DNA from: Corynebacterium stercoris
GTDB taxonomy: Bacteria; Actinomycetota; Actinomycetes; Mycobacteriales; Mycobacteriaceae
Assembly: GCF_024160105.1 (NCBI RefSeq)
Contig: NZ_JAMFTQ010000008.1
Span: 18,959-82,958 of the forward strand
Reading direction: 5' to 3'
Length of the DNA stretch: 64,000 bases
Position numbers and translations under genes: made by a program
The notes under the pieces: model-generated
What the model saw: the letters and a program-made list of their open reading frames with translations, nothing else
Databases searched by the model: none
Told to the model about the DNA's origin: nothing
In this document: positions 25,827-35,438 of the stretch, one piece after another
Position numbering within the stretch: position 1 is the stretch's first letter
Layout of the letters: each line of letters begins with the position of its first letter

Positions 25827-28400
25827 GTGCCCACCGATATCGCGAACGGCCGCCCCGGGGACGAGACCGCCCCGAGCGCCCTCACCAGTTCCATCGAGCA
25901 GGCGCGCGAGGCCGCCCGCCTCGCCGGCATCGAGCCGGACAGCGCCTGGCTTGCCGACGAAGGCTACTCCCGCGCGAACGCCTCCTACGCCTACGAGCTC
26001 ACCGGCCTGCAGGACGGACCTCAGCTCGCGGACATCGAGGAAGCGCTCGAGGCGACCCCGGGTGTCTTGGCGCAACTGAACTACTCCAGCTCGATGGCGT
26101 GGATCACCGCGCCCGCGGAGTTGGACCCGGAGCGGCTCGAAGACGTTTTTCAGGCGTTCGGTGTCACCGCCACTATGACGGACGCCACCCTGCGCCGCCG
26201 CGCGCTGCGCGGCGAGATGGAGCGCCGCTCGCCGCGCTTGAGCACTCGCGGCATGTCGGGGCGCATCCGGAAGCGACGCAAGCACGCGCAGGAGGAAATC
26301 ACCGCGGCCAGAGAGGCGGGCTTCGTCCGCCGCGCCACTCGTTCCGCTTCGAACTCGGACGTGCTCTTCACCGCGCGCGACCTGGTCACCCCCACCAGGT
26401 TGGTGATGGCGATTGTGCTCTCCCTGCCGGTGATCGTGCTCAGCTACGGCCCGGCGCTGCAGTTCCCGGGCTGGCAGTGGCTGTGCTTCGCGCTGGCCAC
26501 GCCGGTGGCGCTGTGGTGCGCGCTGCCGTTCCACCGCGCGATGGCGGGCGGTGTGCGCCGCGGCATGTCGGCGCTCGATGGCGCGAGCTCGATCGCGGTG
26601 CTCGCCGCCTACGTGTGGTCCGCCGCGGCACTCCTGTTCACCGGCGCGGGCGAGATCGGCTGGACATCTTCCGGCGGCTGGATGCCCACGCGCCGCGGCG
26701 AGGACATCGAGCTCTTCCTCGACGTCGCGTGCGGCGTGACCATGCTGCTACTCGTGGGACGCTACAACACGAAGCGCGTCGGCGAGCGCCTCGTCGACCG
26801 CATGGAGCGCCTCACCCCGCCTGCGGAAACGGAGTACACCGTGACGCGCCGCGGCAAGCACACCGAGGAGTCGCTGCCGATCTCCGAAATCAACCGCGGC
26901 GACGACGTGCAGCTCGGCCGCGGGGCGATCGTGCCCGTCGACGGCGAGATCATCGGCGGCACCGCACTCGTGAGCCATTTGCTTTTCGACGATCCCACCC
27001 ACACCAAGGTGAAGGTGGGCGACCGCATCGCCGCCGGCTCCCGCGTGGAGCGCGGCAACCTGAAGGTGCGCGCGGACCGTACGGGCCACGCCACGCGCTG
27101 GGCCGAGGTGAGCCGCTGGGTGGCGGACGCGACGAAGCGCCAAAACGCCGCGACGATGCTGTCCACCAAGTCCGCCGGCATGCTCATTCCGACGGCCTAC
27201 GTGCTGGCGGTGCTGGACTTCGGCCTGTGGCTGCTGTTCACCGGCGATTACAACGCCGCCTTCTCCACCGCGCTGGCGATCCTGGCCGTGATCGCGCCGG
27301 TGGCGCTCGCAATCTCGCCGGCGCTGGCGACACGCAACGGCATCGAGGCCGCCGCCCGCAACGGCATCCTGGTCCGCGACGGCACCACGCTGCGCAACCT
27401 GGACGACGTGGACACGGTGGTGTTTAACCGCGTCGGCACGCTGGTTGAGCGCGAGATGACGGTGGAGACCGTCACCGCCGCCCGCGGCGAGGACTCGGAA
27501 CTCGTCCTGCTCGTCGCGGCGGCGCTCTTGGTGGAGTCGAACCACCCGGCATCGCGCGCGATTGTGGCCGCCGCCCGCGAGGCCAAGGGCTTCGGCCTGC
27601 CGTGGCGCGTCGAGCCGGAATCCTCCAACATCCACGCCGACGGCCGCTGCGAGGGCCGCGTCATCGTGCGCCCGGCCGCCAACCACCACGAGAAGGCGGG
27701 CGAGGAGCAGACCACTTACCTGGACGCGGTGCTGTGGCGGCCCACGAACCTCTCGCGCCTCAGCGGCCGTCTCGCCATGGCGGCGACGACCGGCGGCGCG
27801 CCGATCGTGGTGCGCTGGAAGGGCAAGGACCGCGGCGTGATCACGCTGCACGACCCGGCGAAGGGCGACGCCATCGAGGCCGTGGACCGCCTCGAGGCGA
27901 TGGGCGTGAACACCGTCATGCTCACCCGCGACACGTACGCGGTGGGGCGGCGCTTCGCGGACATGATGGGCATCACCTCGGTGCTGGCGGGCATCACGGC
28001 GCAGGACAAACCGGGCGCGGTGCGCCAGCTGCACACGCGCGGGGCGAACATGGCCGTCGTGGGCACGGCCAGCGTCATGGACGTGGTCGCGGTGGCTGAC
28101 GTGGGCATCATCTACGCGGAGGACGAGTTCTTCGACCGCGGCTTCAAACGCGCCGAGACCGTCGCCGACGTGGTGCTGATCCGCGACGACGTCTCCGCCG
28201 TGCCCCAAGTCATCGAACACGGCCGCCGCGTGAGCCGGATCATCGACTCGAACATGATCTTCGCCAACCTGTACAACGTGGTGGCGGTGGGCCTGGCCGC
28301 GTTCGGCGTCATGCCGCCGATGGGCGCGACGCTGCTCATGCTGGGCAGCTCCCTGATCATCGAGTACCGCTCCATCAACGCGCGCCGCTTCCCGCAGTAG
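25827..28400 (+). CDS. P-type-ATPase-like membrane protein with lost catalytic motifs
   Basis: Protein of 857 residues laid out like a P1B metal ATPase: an N-terminal ferredoxin-like domain without CxxC, paired membrane helices, actuator domain, helix pair, P/N domain and a last helix pair (FANLYNVVAVGLAAFG). Yet the key residues differ: the phosphorylated Asp of DKTGT is Asn534 (VFNRVGTL), TGE of the actuator is replaced (LLFDDPTH, about residue 387), CPC is APVALAIS (490), TGD is TRD, and GDGxND is GTASVMD (746). Only the nucleotide-domain HP (SNHPAS, 573) stays. The frame is intact with normal codon use, so it is not a decaying pseudogene. GTG 25827 chosen as nearest in-frame start after the upstream stop. 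Confidence 0.85.
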   Translation: MPTDIANGRPGDETAPSALTSSIEQAREAARLAGIEPDSAWLADEGYSRANASYAYELTGLQDGPQLADIEEALEATPGVLAQLNYSSSMAWITAPAELDPERLEDVFQAFGVTATMTDATLRRRALRGEMERRSPRLSTRGMSGRIRKRRKHAQEEITAAREAGFVRRATRSASNSDVLFTARDLVTPTRLVMAIVLSLPVIVLSYGPALQFPGWQWLCFALATPVALWCALPFHRAMAGGVRRGMSALDGASSIAVLAAYVWSAAALLFTGAGEIGWTSSGGWMPTRRGEDIELFLDVACGVTMLLLVGRYNTKRVGERLVDRMERLTPPAETEYTVTRRGKHTEESLPISEINRGDDVQLGRGAIVPVDGEIIGGTALVSHLLFDDPTHTKVKVGDRIAAGSRVERGNLKVRADRTGHATRWAEVSRWVADATKRQNAATMLSTKSAGMLIPTAYVLAVLDFGLWLLFTGDYNAAFSTALAILAVIAPVALAISPALATRNGIEAAARNGILVRDGTTLRNLDDVDTVVFNRVGTLVEREMTVETVTAARGEDSELVLLVAAALLVESNHPASRAIVAAAREAKGFGLPWRVEPESSNIHADGRCEGRVIVRPAANHHEKAGEEQTTYLDAVLWRPTNLSRLSGRLAMAATTGGAPIVVRWKGKDRGVITLHDPAKGDAIEAVDRLEAMGVNTVMLTRDTYAVGRRFADMMGITSVLAGITAQDKPGAVRQLHTRGANMAVVGTASVMDVVAVADVGIIYAEDEFFDRGFKRAETVADVVLIRDDVSAVPQVIEHGRRVSRIIDSNMIFANLYNVVAVGLAAFGVMPPMGATLLMLGSSLIIEYRSINARRFPQ

Positions 28401-28460
28401 CGCCGCGCGTCGGCGACACGCGGCCGGTGCCGGAACGCGCCGGCGGTAGGCTTAGCAACC

Positions 28461-29510
28461 ATGACCAGACGCGACCTGTCCAACGCCCCGCTCATCGAGG
28501 CCGCTTACGGCCGCACCCCCAGCCGCACCCCGGTGTGGTTCATGCGCCAGGCGGGCCGCTCGCTGCCGGAGTACCGCCAGGTGCGCGAGGGCATCGCCAT
28601 GCTGGATTCCTGCTTCATGCCGGAGCTCCTCGCCGAGATCACCATGCAGCCGGTGCGCCGCCACGACATGGACGGCGCAATCCTCTTCTCCGACATCGTG
28701 GTGCCGCTCAAGGCCGCGGGCGTGGATGTGGAGATCGTGCCCGGCCGCGGCCCGGTGATGGGGGAGGCGATCCGGTCGAAATCGGACGTCGATAAGCTTC
28801 CTGTCCTCGAGCACAGCGTGCGGGAGGTTGCGGAGGGGATCCGGATCATCCTCGACGAGCTGACCGACACCCAGGCGCTCATCGGCTTCGTCGGCGCGCC
28901 GTTCACGCTGGCCAGCTACCTCGTCGAGGGCGGGCCGAGCAAGAACCACGAGAAGACGAAGGCCATGATGCACGGCGAGCCGGAGACGTGGCACGCGCTG
29001 ATGCGCAAGCTCGTGCCCACCATCGTGGCGTTCCTGCGCACGCAGGTGGAGGCCGGCATCGACGCGATGCAGCTCTTCGACTCCTGGGCCGGTTTCCTCA
29101 CCGAGGCCGACTACCGCGAGCACGTCCTGCCGTACTCGACTGAGATCCTCGAATCCGTCGCCGGCGAAATCCCGCGCATCCACTTCGGCGTGGCCACCGG
29201 CGAGCTCCTCGGCGCGATGTCCGACGCCGGCTCCGAGGTCATGGGCGTGGACTGGCGCGTGCCGCTCGACGTCGCCGCGCGCCGCTTCTCCTCCCCGCGC
29301 GTGCTGCAAGGCAACCTCGACCCCGCGCTGCTCTTCGCCGGCACCGACGTGGTGCGCAGGGAAGTCGCGCGCATCAAGGGCGAGGCGGGGCAAGCGCTTG
29401 CCGACGGTACCGCCACCGGCCACATCTTCAACCTCGGCCACGGCGTTCTGCCCACCACCGACGCAGACGCCATCACCGAGGCCGTCCGCATCATCCACGA
29501 GGAGGCGTAA
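28461..29510 (+). CDS. hemE: Uroporphyrinogen decarboxylase
   Basis: Decarboxylates four acetate side chains of uroporphyrinogen III to give coproporphyrinogen III. The 349-residue protein has the signature PVWFMRQAGRSLPEYR, FSDIVVPL, GFVGAPFTLASYLVEGG and FNLGHGVLP. ATG at 28461 with TAGGCT eight bases upstream (28447-28452), so hemE-hemY probably has its own leaderless promoter. Three bases separate it from hemY. Confidence 0.96.
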   Translation: MTRRDLSNAPLIEAAYGRTPSRTPVWFMRQAGRSLPEYRQVREGIAMLDSCFMPELLAEITMQPVRRHDMDGAILFSDIVVPLKAAGVDVEIVPGRGPVMGEAIRSKSDVDKLPVLEHSVREVAEGIRIILDELTDTQALIGFVGAPFTLASYLVEGGPSKNHEKTKAMMHGEPETWHALMRKLVPTIVAFLRTQVEAGIDAMQLFDSWAGFLTEADYREHVLPYSTEILESVAGEIPRIHFGVATGELLGAMSDAGSEVMGVDWRVPLDVAARRFSSPRVLQGNLDPALLFAGTDVVRREVARIKGEAGQALADGTATGHIFNLGHGVLPTTDADAITEAVRIIHEEA

Positions 29511-29513
29511 CCC

Positions 29514-30926
29514 ATGCGCATCGCAATCATCGGCGCCGGCCTCGCCGGCCTGACCGTAGCCTACGAACTGCGCGATTCCGGCCACGAGGTGGACGTGTAC
29601 GAGGCCACCGACCGCCTCGGCGGCAAGCTGTTCACCGTGCCCTTCGAAGCCGGGCCGACCGACATGGGCGCCGAGGCCTTCATGGCGCGGCGCACCGACG
29701 CGGTCGACTTCTTCACCGAGCTGGGCTTAGGCGATTCGCTGGTGGAACCCTCCGGACTGGGCTCGCTCGTGTACGTCGACGGGCGCCTGGAGCCGCTGCC
29801 GCGCGCCGGGATCATGGGCATCCCCGCGACCTCAGAGCCGGTCGCGCACCTCGTCTCCGCCGAGACCGCCGCGCGCATCGACGCGGAGGGCGAGCAACCC
29901 GGTTTCGAGTGGGAACCGGGCCAGGATGTGAACGTCGGCACGCTGGTGCGTCAGCGCTACGGTGACGAGGTGGTGGACAACGTCGTGACCTCGCTCTTGG
30001 GCGGCGTGTACTCCTGCGCGGCCGATGATCTCGGCGTACGCGCCACCATCCCGCAGCTCGCCGCCGAGTTCGACCGCTTGGCCGCCGACGGCCCCGTGCA
30101 CCTCTCGCGCGCCGTGGCCAACCTGGAGCGAGCCCGCAAGGAGCTGCCGACCGGCCAGGGCGCCGTGTTCAACGCCTTCCGCGAGGGCTACCAGGAAGTG
30201 TACGAACTGCTCGCCGAGAAGTCCGGGGCGGACATCTACGTCGACGCGTTCATCTCGGGGGTGGAGAGGTTGAAACCTCTCCACGGGAATAAGGACCACG
30301 GGGAGGGCTTCACCCTCAAGGGCGGGGAGCGTGACGAGGACGGCAAGGACATTGTCTACGACCGCGTCGTGCTTGCCGTGCCCGCCCCGACCGCGTCGCT
30401 GCTGCTCAAGCAGATCGCCCCGGAAGCGTCGGCACGCTTGAGCTCCGTGAAGCTGGCGAACTCGGCCGTCGTGGGCATGCGCTTCGCCACCGACGAGGGC
30501 CTGCCGCAGAATTCCGGCATCCTCGTCGCGGCGGGGGAGGAAGGTGTGCGCGCGAAGGCGTTCACCCTGTCCTCGCGCAAGTGGCCGCACCTCGCCGAGC
30601 GCGGCGGGGCACTCGTGCGGGCGAGCTTCGGCCGCTTCGGCGACGACGTCGCGCTGCGCGCCTCCGAGGACGACCTCGTGGATTGGGCGCTCGACGACCT
30701 CGAGGCCATCACCGGCTTCGACGGGCGCGAGGCCGGGCTCGAGGAGATCTACGTGCAGCGCTGGTTCGGCGGCATCCCGCGTTACGACGAAACCCACCTC
30801 GCCACCGTCGCCGACGTCGCAACCGCGCTGCCCGAAGACATTGCCGTGGTCGGCGCGTGGGTCGGCGGCGTCGGCGTGCCTGCTGTGATCGCCCAGGCGC
30901 GCGCCGCAGCGCAGCAGCTGCGCTAA
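29514..30926 (+). CDS. hemY: Coproporphyrinogen III / protoporphyrinogen oxidase
   Basis: FAD-dependent oxidase of 470 residues with IIGAGLAGLTVAYEL for dinucleotide binding, DRLGGKLFT, and the C-terminal VVGAWVGGVGVPAVIAQARAAA. In Actinobacteria this enzyme is the coproporphyrinogen oxidase (CgoX) of the coproporphyrin-dependent pathway. Ribosome binding site GGAGG upstream, three bases after hemE. Around residue 250 there is a stretch encoded by a perfect inverted repeat (30261-30284) within an apparently inserted, charged loop. Confidence 0.94.
   Translation: MRIAIIGAGLAGLTVAYELRDSGHEVDVYEATDRLGGKLFTVPFEAGPTDMGAEAFMARRTDAVDFFTELGLGDSLVEPSGLGSLVYVDGRLEPLPRAGIMGIPATSEPVAHLVSAETAARIDAEGEQPGFEWEPGQDVNVGTLVRQRYGDEVVDNVVTSLLGGVYSCAADDLGVRATIPQLAAEFDRLAADGPVHLSRAVANLERARKELPTGQGAVFNAFREGYQEVYELLAEKSGADIYVDAFISGVERLKPLHGNKDHGEGFTLKGGERDEDGKDIVYDRVVLAVPAPTASLLLKQIAPEASARLSSVKLANSAVVGMRFATDEGLPQNSGILVAAGEEGVRAKAFTLSSRKWPHLAERGGALVRASFGRFGDDVALRASEDDLVDWALDDLEAITGFDGREAGLEEIYVQRWFGGIPRYDETHLATVADVATALPEDIAVVGAWVGGVGVPAVIAQARAAAQQLR
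30261..30284. repeat. Perfect 11-base inverted repeat inside hemY
   Basis: GTGGAGAGGTT (30261-30271) and AACCTCTCCAC (30274-30284) are exact inverted copies separated by GA. The hairpin encodes VERLKPLH in hemY. I found no second copy elsewhere in the window. Confidence 0.85.
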
Positions 30927-30947
30927 AACCCCGGTACGTTCGGGGGC

Positions 30948-31337
30948 ATGCACACTTTGACTGCCACCGGCACTTTCGACGTCGACCTGGCGCCCGCCGA
31001 GGCCAGCGGCCAGCTCGGCCGCTTCCAGTTCACGAAGCACTGGCACGGCGGCCTCGCCGGCACCAGCGCGGGTGAGATGCTCTCTGCGGGCGACCCGAGC
31101 ACCGGGACCGCGGCCTACACCGCGCTCGAGGTGTTCGAGGGCTCGCTCGACGGGCGGGCCGGCGGCTTCGCCTTCCACCAGTACGGCACCATGGTCGACG
31201 GGGCCGACGAGCTGCGCTACACCATCGTCCCCGCCTCCGGCTCCGGCGAGCTTGAGGGGATCGCCGGCGAGCTCGAGCTCAGCGTCGACGACGAGGGCAC
31301 GCACGCGTACGCCCTGCGCTACGAGCTTCCCGCATAG
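30948..31337 (+). CDS. DUF3224 family protein
   Basis: Protein of 129 residues with TKHWHGGLAGTSAGEML and FVFHQYGT-like FAFHQYGTM, the pattern of DUF3224, small lipocalin/allene-oxide-cyclase-like beta-barrel proteins of unknown function. ATG has TACGTT seven bases upstream (30935-30940), so leaderless transcription separate from hemY is likely. Confidence 0.8.
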   Translation: MHTLTATGTFDVDLAPAEASGQLGRFQFTKHWHGGLAGTSAGEMLSAGDPSTGTAAYTALEVFEGSLDGRAGGFAFHQYGTMVDGADELRYTIVPASGSGELEGIAGELELSVDDEGTHAYALRYELPA

Positions 31338-31338
31338 C

Positions 31339-31369
31339 TTGACCCTCACGCGGCGTCATAGTTCAGACT
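31339..31369 (+). promoter_or_regulatory. MerR-type promoter with 19-base spacer
   Basis: TTGACC (31339-31344) and CAGACT (31364-31369) are separated by 19 bases, the over-long spacing that MerR proteins correct by DNA distortion. GACCCTCACGC followed by GGCGTCATAGTTC is an imperfect dyad between them. The -10 ends six bases before the GTG of the MerR gene, giving a leaderless, probably self-regulated transcript. Confidence 0.55.
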
Positions 31370-31375
31370 GGCGCT

Positions 31376-32032
31376 GTGAAGATTTCTGAGGTCGCCGCGG
31401 CCGCCGGCTGCTCCGTGCGCGCGATCCGCCACCTGCACGAGACGGGCGCCGTCCCCGAGCCCGCCCGCACCAGCGGCAACTACCGCGACTACTCGGCCGC
31501 GGATCTCGCCGCCGTCCTCCGCGCGCGGGCGCTCATCGATGCGGGGGTCGCGGTTGCGGACATCCACCGGGCGGACGCGGTGGAGCGCTCCATTTCGCTT
31601 CTCGACGATCGCATTTCCCACCTCCAACAGCAGCGCAAGCGCCTCCTCGCCCTGCAGGCTGCCCCGCTCGGCGTGCCCGTAGACGTGCGCGAGGTGTTCC
31701 TTGCCGCTTTCGGCGATTCACCCTACGCCCGGGCAGAGCTCGAGCAGTTTGAACTCATGGCTGTTGCGGGTGTGGCCACCGAAGCTACTTGGCAGCAGTT
31801 GCGCGCGAACCTCACCGACCCCGCCTGCGTGGCGGCGACCAGGGAGTTCGCGAAAGTCTGGGCGGGTGAAATGAACGTCGAAAAGCGCAAAGCCCTGCTG
31901 CCGCAGACCGTGATGCGCGGGGTGGGGGAGACGCTTAAACCCGGGGACTTGCCGCTGACGCCTGCGGAGTTCGGGTTGCGCGGGGAGCAGCGGGCCGCGC
32001 TTGAGGCGCTGGCCGGGGAGTTCGATGCGTAG
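31376..32032 (+). CDS. MerR family transcriptional regulator
   Basis: Protein of 218 residues. The winged helix begins at residue 1 (MKISEVAAAAGCSVRAIRHLHETGAVPEP, then NYRDYSAADLAAVLRARAL), followed by a coiled-coil dimerisation helix (RSISLLDDRISHLQQQRKRLL) and a C-terminal effector domain of about 120 residues without metal-binding cysteines, so it is not a metal sensor of the classical kind. The GTG start is defined by the MerR-type promoter. It overlaps the following gene by eight bases. Confidence 0.88.
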   Translation: MKISEVAAAAGCSVRAIRHLHETGAVPEPARTSGNYRDYSAADLAAVLRARALIDAGVAVADIHRADAVERSISLLDDRISHLQQQRKRLLALQAAPLGVPVDVREVFLAAFGDSPYARAELEQFELMAVAGVATEATWQQLRANLTDPACVAATREFAKVWAGEMNVEKRKALLPQTVMRGVGETLKPGDLPLTPAEFGLRGEQRAALEALAGEFDA

Positions 32033-32612
32033 GGCGTGGGAGCTGGTGCAGCGCCACCCCGGTGTGCGGGCTGCGCGCTACGAGCTGAGCCTGTACCGGG
32101 ATCTGGCTCGGTGGATGCGCGGGCGAGTTGAGGTTCCGGCTGGTGCGGCGGCGCTGCCGCACCAGCCCGGGCGGCTGCAGATGCTGGGGTTTCTTACGGC
32201 GATCATGCTCGTCGAGATCGTGGCGGTGCACCTGCTGCTGCCGCCGGGCACGGTGCGGATCGTAGCGTTCGTGGTGTCGGTGTGGGGCGTGGTGTTTGTG
32301 TGGGCGCTGGTGGCCAGCGAGCGGGTGCGGCCGAGCTACGTCACCGACGAGGAGATTGTGCTGCGCAGGGGTCGGAAGGTGTTCGCCGCGGTTCCCCGCG
32401 AGACGGTGGCGGCGGTGCGACGGGATCGGAGCTTCGCCTCCGATGTCGCGTTGGGCGACGGCGAGCTGGCCCTCGGCGGCCCGGCCGGCACGGACCTGTT
32501 CCTTGAGCTGCGAGAACCCGTGGACGCCGCGCACGACACCTACCCCTGGCAGAAGGTGCGCACCGAGCCGGTGACCCGGTTGCGTTTTTATGCGGGCGGG
32601 GTAGAGCTCTAA
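32025..32612 (+). CDS. Two-helix membrane protein with a C-terminal PH-like domain
   Basis: Protein of 195 residues: an amphipathic N-terminus, two membrane segments (LGFLTAIMLVEIVAVHLLL and VAFVVSVWGVVFVWALVA) and a soluble C-terminal region with VTDEEIVLRRGRKVFAAVP, resembling bacterial PH-type membrane proteins. Start ATG 32025 has GGGGAG upstream and lies within the end of the merR gene, so they are coupled. Function unknown; possible target or partner of the regulator. Confidence 0.7.
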   Translation: MRRAWELVQRHPGVRAARYELSLYRDLARWMRGRVEVPAGAAALPHQPGRLQMLGFLTAIMLVEIVAVHLLLPPGTVRIVAFVVSVWGVVFVWALVASERVRPSYVTDEEIVLRRGRKVFAAVPRETVAAVRRDRSFASDVALGDGELALGGPAGTDLFLELREPVDAAHDTYPWQKVRTEPVTRLRFYAGGVEL

Positions 32613-32640
32613 GGCGCAGGCTGCGCTACGTTGTTCACCT

Positions 32641-33450
32641 ATGAGCGACAACCGCGACGCCGCGCACGCAGAGCCCGCGCACGAGCCCGCTGCACCCGGC
32701 ACCTCGGCCGCCCCGGCCGAGCCGGCCGAGAAGGAGTGGTGGGAGGAAGACGGCCTGCCGTGGAACTCCAAGCCCACGAAAGAGGACTACTGGTGCCTGG
32801 GCTGGTTCGGCTTCGTCGGCCTGTTCGGCCTGGCGATGATCCCGCTGCGCGCGTGGCTGCTGGGCCTCGATCCGCCGATCATGCTGGCGCTGACGGGCTC
32901 GCGCATCGGCGCGGCATCTACCGGCGCGCTCGCCGCGGTGGGGGAGGCGCCGCACTGGCTGGCGTACTTACTCATCGGCTCCGTGGTGGCCATCAAGTTC
33001 GACTGGGTCTACTGGTGGGCCGGCAAACTGTGGGGCCGCGGCATCCTGGACGTGCAGGCATCCAACTCCCCGCGCGCGGCCAAGAACATCCAACGCGTCG
33101 AGGGCTGGGCGCACAAGCTCGGCTGGCTGGGCATCTTCCTCGCGTACGTGCCCATCCCACTGCCGATCGCGTTCGTGGTGTTTGTGCTCATGGGCATGAC
33201 TGGGATGCCGCTGTGGAAGTTCATGGTGCTGGACTTCATCTCGAAGACGCTGTGGTCTTTGATGTACTTCGCGCTCGGCTGGTGGATCGGTGAGCCGGTG
33301 GTGTTCGTGCTGGAGCAGTACGCGAAGGTGGCGAACTGGATCGCGATCGGCCTGATGGTTGTGATCTTCTGGGGCATCTTCCGCAACCAGTCGAAGAAGC
33401 AGCGCGCCGAGGCGGAGGGCGTGGGCAACGCGATCAGCGCGGGCCAGTAA
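32641..33450 (+). CDS. DedA/VTT-like membrane protein
   Basis: Protein of 269 residues. A charged, disordered N-terminus of about 45 residues precedes five or six membrane segments. The region [34 protein letters not shown] followed by [12 protein letters not shown] resembles the conserved half-helix and glycine motif of DedA/SNARE-associated (VTT) proteins, which in other bacteria translocate polyprenyl phosphate or phospholipid; the assignment here is inference. TACGTT lies eight bases before the ATG (leaderless). Confidence 0.7.
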   Translation: MSDNRDAAHAEPAHEPAAPGTSAAPAEPAEKEWWEEDGLPWNSKPTKEDYWCLGWFGFVGLFGLAMIPLRAWLLGLDPPIMLALTGSRIGAASTGALAAVGEAPHWLAYLLIGSVVAIKFDWVYWWAGKLWGRGILDVQASNSPRAAKNIQRVEGWAHKLGWLGIFLAYVPIPLPIAFVVFVLMGMTGMPLWKFMVLDFISKTLWSLMYFALGWWIGEPVVFVLEQYAKVANWIAIGLMVVIFWGIFRNQSKKQRAEAEGVGNAISAGQ

Positions 33451-33476
33451 CTGCCGGTGGCCTAGGATTGGGCCTT

Positions 33477-34799
33477 ATGGCTGTGAATCAAGCGTCGTCA
33501 AGCAATACTGCCCGCTCGAAGGAGCTGTACCAGCGCGCGCTCGCGCTGACCCCGGGCGGGGTGAACTCGCCGGTGCGCGCGTTCGGCTCGGTAGGCGGGC
33601 AGACGCGCTTCATCGCGAACGCGCAGGGCTCGAAGCTTATCGACGTCGACGGCAACGAGTACGTCGACCTCGTCAACTCCTGGGGTCCGATGCTGCACGG
33701 CAACGCGCGCCCCGAAATCATCGAGGCTGTCGAGCACGCCCTGGTCAACGGCTTGAGCTTCGGCGCGCCGACGGAGGCCGAGGTCGAGATCGCCGAGATG
33801 ATCGTGGAGCGCACCAGCGTCGAAGAGGTGCGCATGGTCAACTCCGGCACCGAGGCCACCATGAGCGCGGTGCGCCTCGCGCGCGGCTTCACGGGCCGGC
33901 CGAAGATTGTGAAGTTCGACGGTTGCTACCACGGCCACGTGGACGCGCTGCTCGCCGCCGCGGGCTCCGGCCTGGCCACGTTCTCGCTGCCGGACTCGCC
34001 GGGCGTGACGGGCGCGCAGGCCGCGGACACGATCGTGGTGCCGTACAACGACCTCGAGGCGGTGCGCCGCGCGTTCGAGCAGAACCCGGGCGAGATCGCC
34101 TGCGTGATCGCGGAGGCGGCCGCCGGCAACATGGGCACCGTCGCGCCGCAGGACAACTTCAACGCGAAGCTGAAAGAGCTCTGCCACGCGAATGGTGCGC
34201 TGCTGATCCTGGATGAGGTGATGACGGGCTTCCGCACCTCCTACTCCGGCTGGTACGGGGTGGACGGTGTAGCGGGTGACCTGACCACGTTTGGCAAGGT
34301 CATTTCCGGCGGCCTGCCGGCGGCGGCGTTCGGCGGGCGCCGCGAGATCATGGAGAAGCTTGCCCCGAACGGCCCCGTCTACCAGGCGGGCACCCTGTCC
34401 GGTAACCCGGTGGCGATGGCCGCGGGCATGGCGTCGCTGCGCCTCGCCTCCGAGGACATTTACCCGGTGCTGCTGCGCAACGCCGACACCCTCGAGGGGC
34501 TCATCTCCGACGCGCTGGCTCGCGAGGGCGTGGCCCACCACATCCAGCGCGCCTCCACCATGCTCTCCGTGCGCTTCGGCGAGGGCGAGGGCCACAACTT
34601 CGACGACATGAAGGCCGCCGACACCTTCCGTTACGCGCCCTTCTTCCACGCTCTGCTGGATAACGGTGTCTACGCCCCGCCGAGCGCGTTCGAGACCTGG
34701 TTCATCTCCACCGCGCTCACCGCGGAGGACTTCGGCAGGATCGAGGAGGCGCTGGTCCCGGCCGCGCGCGCTGCCGCGCAGGCAGGGGCCCACGCGTGA
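33477..34799 (+). CDS. hemL: Glutamate-1-semialdehyde 2,1-aminomutase
   Basis: PLP enzyme of 440 residues that makes 5-aminolevulinate from glutamate-1-semialdehyde, completing the C5 route started by HemA. Motifs: [48 protein letters not shown] and the PLP lysine Lys274 in [10 protein letters not shown]. Start at 33477 because TAGGAT lies eight bases upstream; an in-frame codon at 33468 is rejected. Overlaps the next gene by four bases (GTGA). Confidence 0.96.
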   Translation: MAVNQASSSNTARSKELYQRALALTPGGVNSPVRAFGSVGGQTRFIANAQGSKLIDVDGNEYVDLVNSWGPMLHGNARPEIIEAVEHALVNGLSFGAPTEAEVEIAEMIVERTSVEEVRMVNSGTEATMSAVRLARGFTGRPKIVKFDGCYHGHVDALLAAAGSGLATFSLPDSPGVTGAQAADTIVVPYNDLEAVRRAFEQNPGEIACVIAEAAAGNMGTVAPQDNFNAKLKELCHANGALLILDEVMTGFRTSYSGWYGVDGVAGDLTTFGKVISGGLPAAAFGGRREIMEKLAPNGPVYQAGTLSGNPVAMAAGMASLRLASEDIYPVLLRNADTLEGLISDALAREGVAHHIQRASTMLSVRFGEGEGHNFDDMKAADTFRYAPFFHALLDNGVYAPPSAFETWFISTALTAEDFGRIEEALVPAARAAAQAGAHA

Positions 34800-35410
34800 C
34801 GACGATCGGAGCAACAACCACCGTGCACCTCGTCCGCCACGGCGAGGTGTACAACCCCAAGAAAGTGCTCTACGGCCGCATGCCGGGCTACCACTTGAGC
34901 TCGCGCGGCCGCTCGATGGCGGCGGCGACGGCGCAGTTCTTCGCCGGCCGCGACGTGGTCTACCTGGGTGCGAGCCCCCTGGAGCGCGCGCAGGAGACCG
35001 CCCAGCCGATCGCCGCGGTGACGGGCTTGGAGGTGGACACGGTGGCGGACGTCATTGAGTCCGCCAACACCTTCGAGGGCCTGCGCACCAAGGGGTGGCG
35101 CAGCCAGCTGATTAACCCGCTGCGCTGGCGGCACATGACCAACCCGCTCGAGCCGAGCTGGGGCGAGCCCTACGAGGAGATCCTCGCCCGCATGCTCGCC
35201 GGTGTCGAGGCGGCACGGAAGAAGGCCGAGGGCCGCGAGGCGGTGCTGGTGAGCCACCAGCTGCCGATCGTCATGGTGCAGCGCCACGTGCAGGGCAAAA
35301 TGCTGCCGCACGTGAAGCGCGAGTGCGACCTCGCCAGCGTGACCTCACTTGTGTTCGACGGTGAGCGTGTTATTGACTGGTCGTACGCAACGCCAGCCGC
35401 GCACATCTAG
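34796..35410 (+). CDS. Histidine phosphatase family protein
   Basis: Protein of 204 residues with the phospho-histidine motif [12 protein letters not shown] near the N-terminus, [12 protein letters not shown], the [14 protein letters not shown] segment and the second His in [12 protein letters not shown]. Phosphoglycerate-mutase-like superfamily; substrate unknown. GTG overlaps the hemL stop, and the gene is followed by cytochrome c maturation genes, an arrangement conserved in corynebacteria. Confidence 0.88.
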   Translation: MTTIGATTTVHLVRHGEVYNPKKVLYGRMPGYHLSSRGRSMAAATAQFFAGRDVVYLGASPLERAQETAQPIAAVTGLEVDTVADVIESANTFEGLRTKGWRSQLINPLRWRHMTNPLEPSWGEPYEEILARMLAGVEAARKKAEGREAVLVSHQLPIVMVQRHVQGKMLPHVKRECDLASVTSLVFDGERVIDWSYATPAAHI

Positions 35411-35438
35411 CGCGCACGTTTTGTAAGGGAGCCCATTC

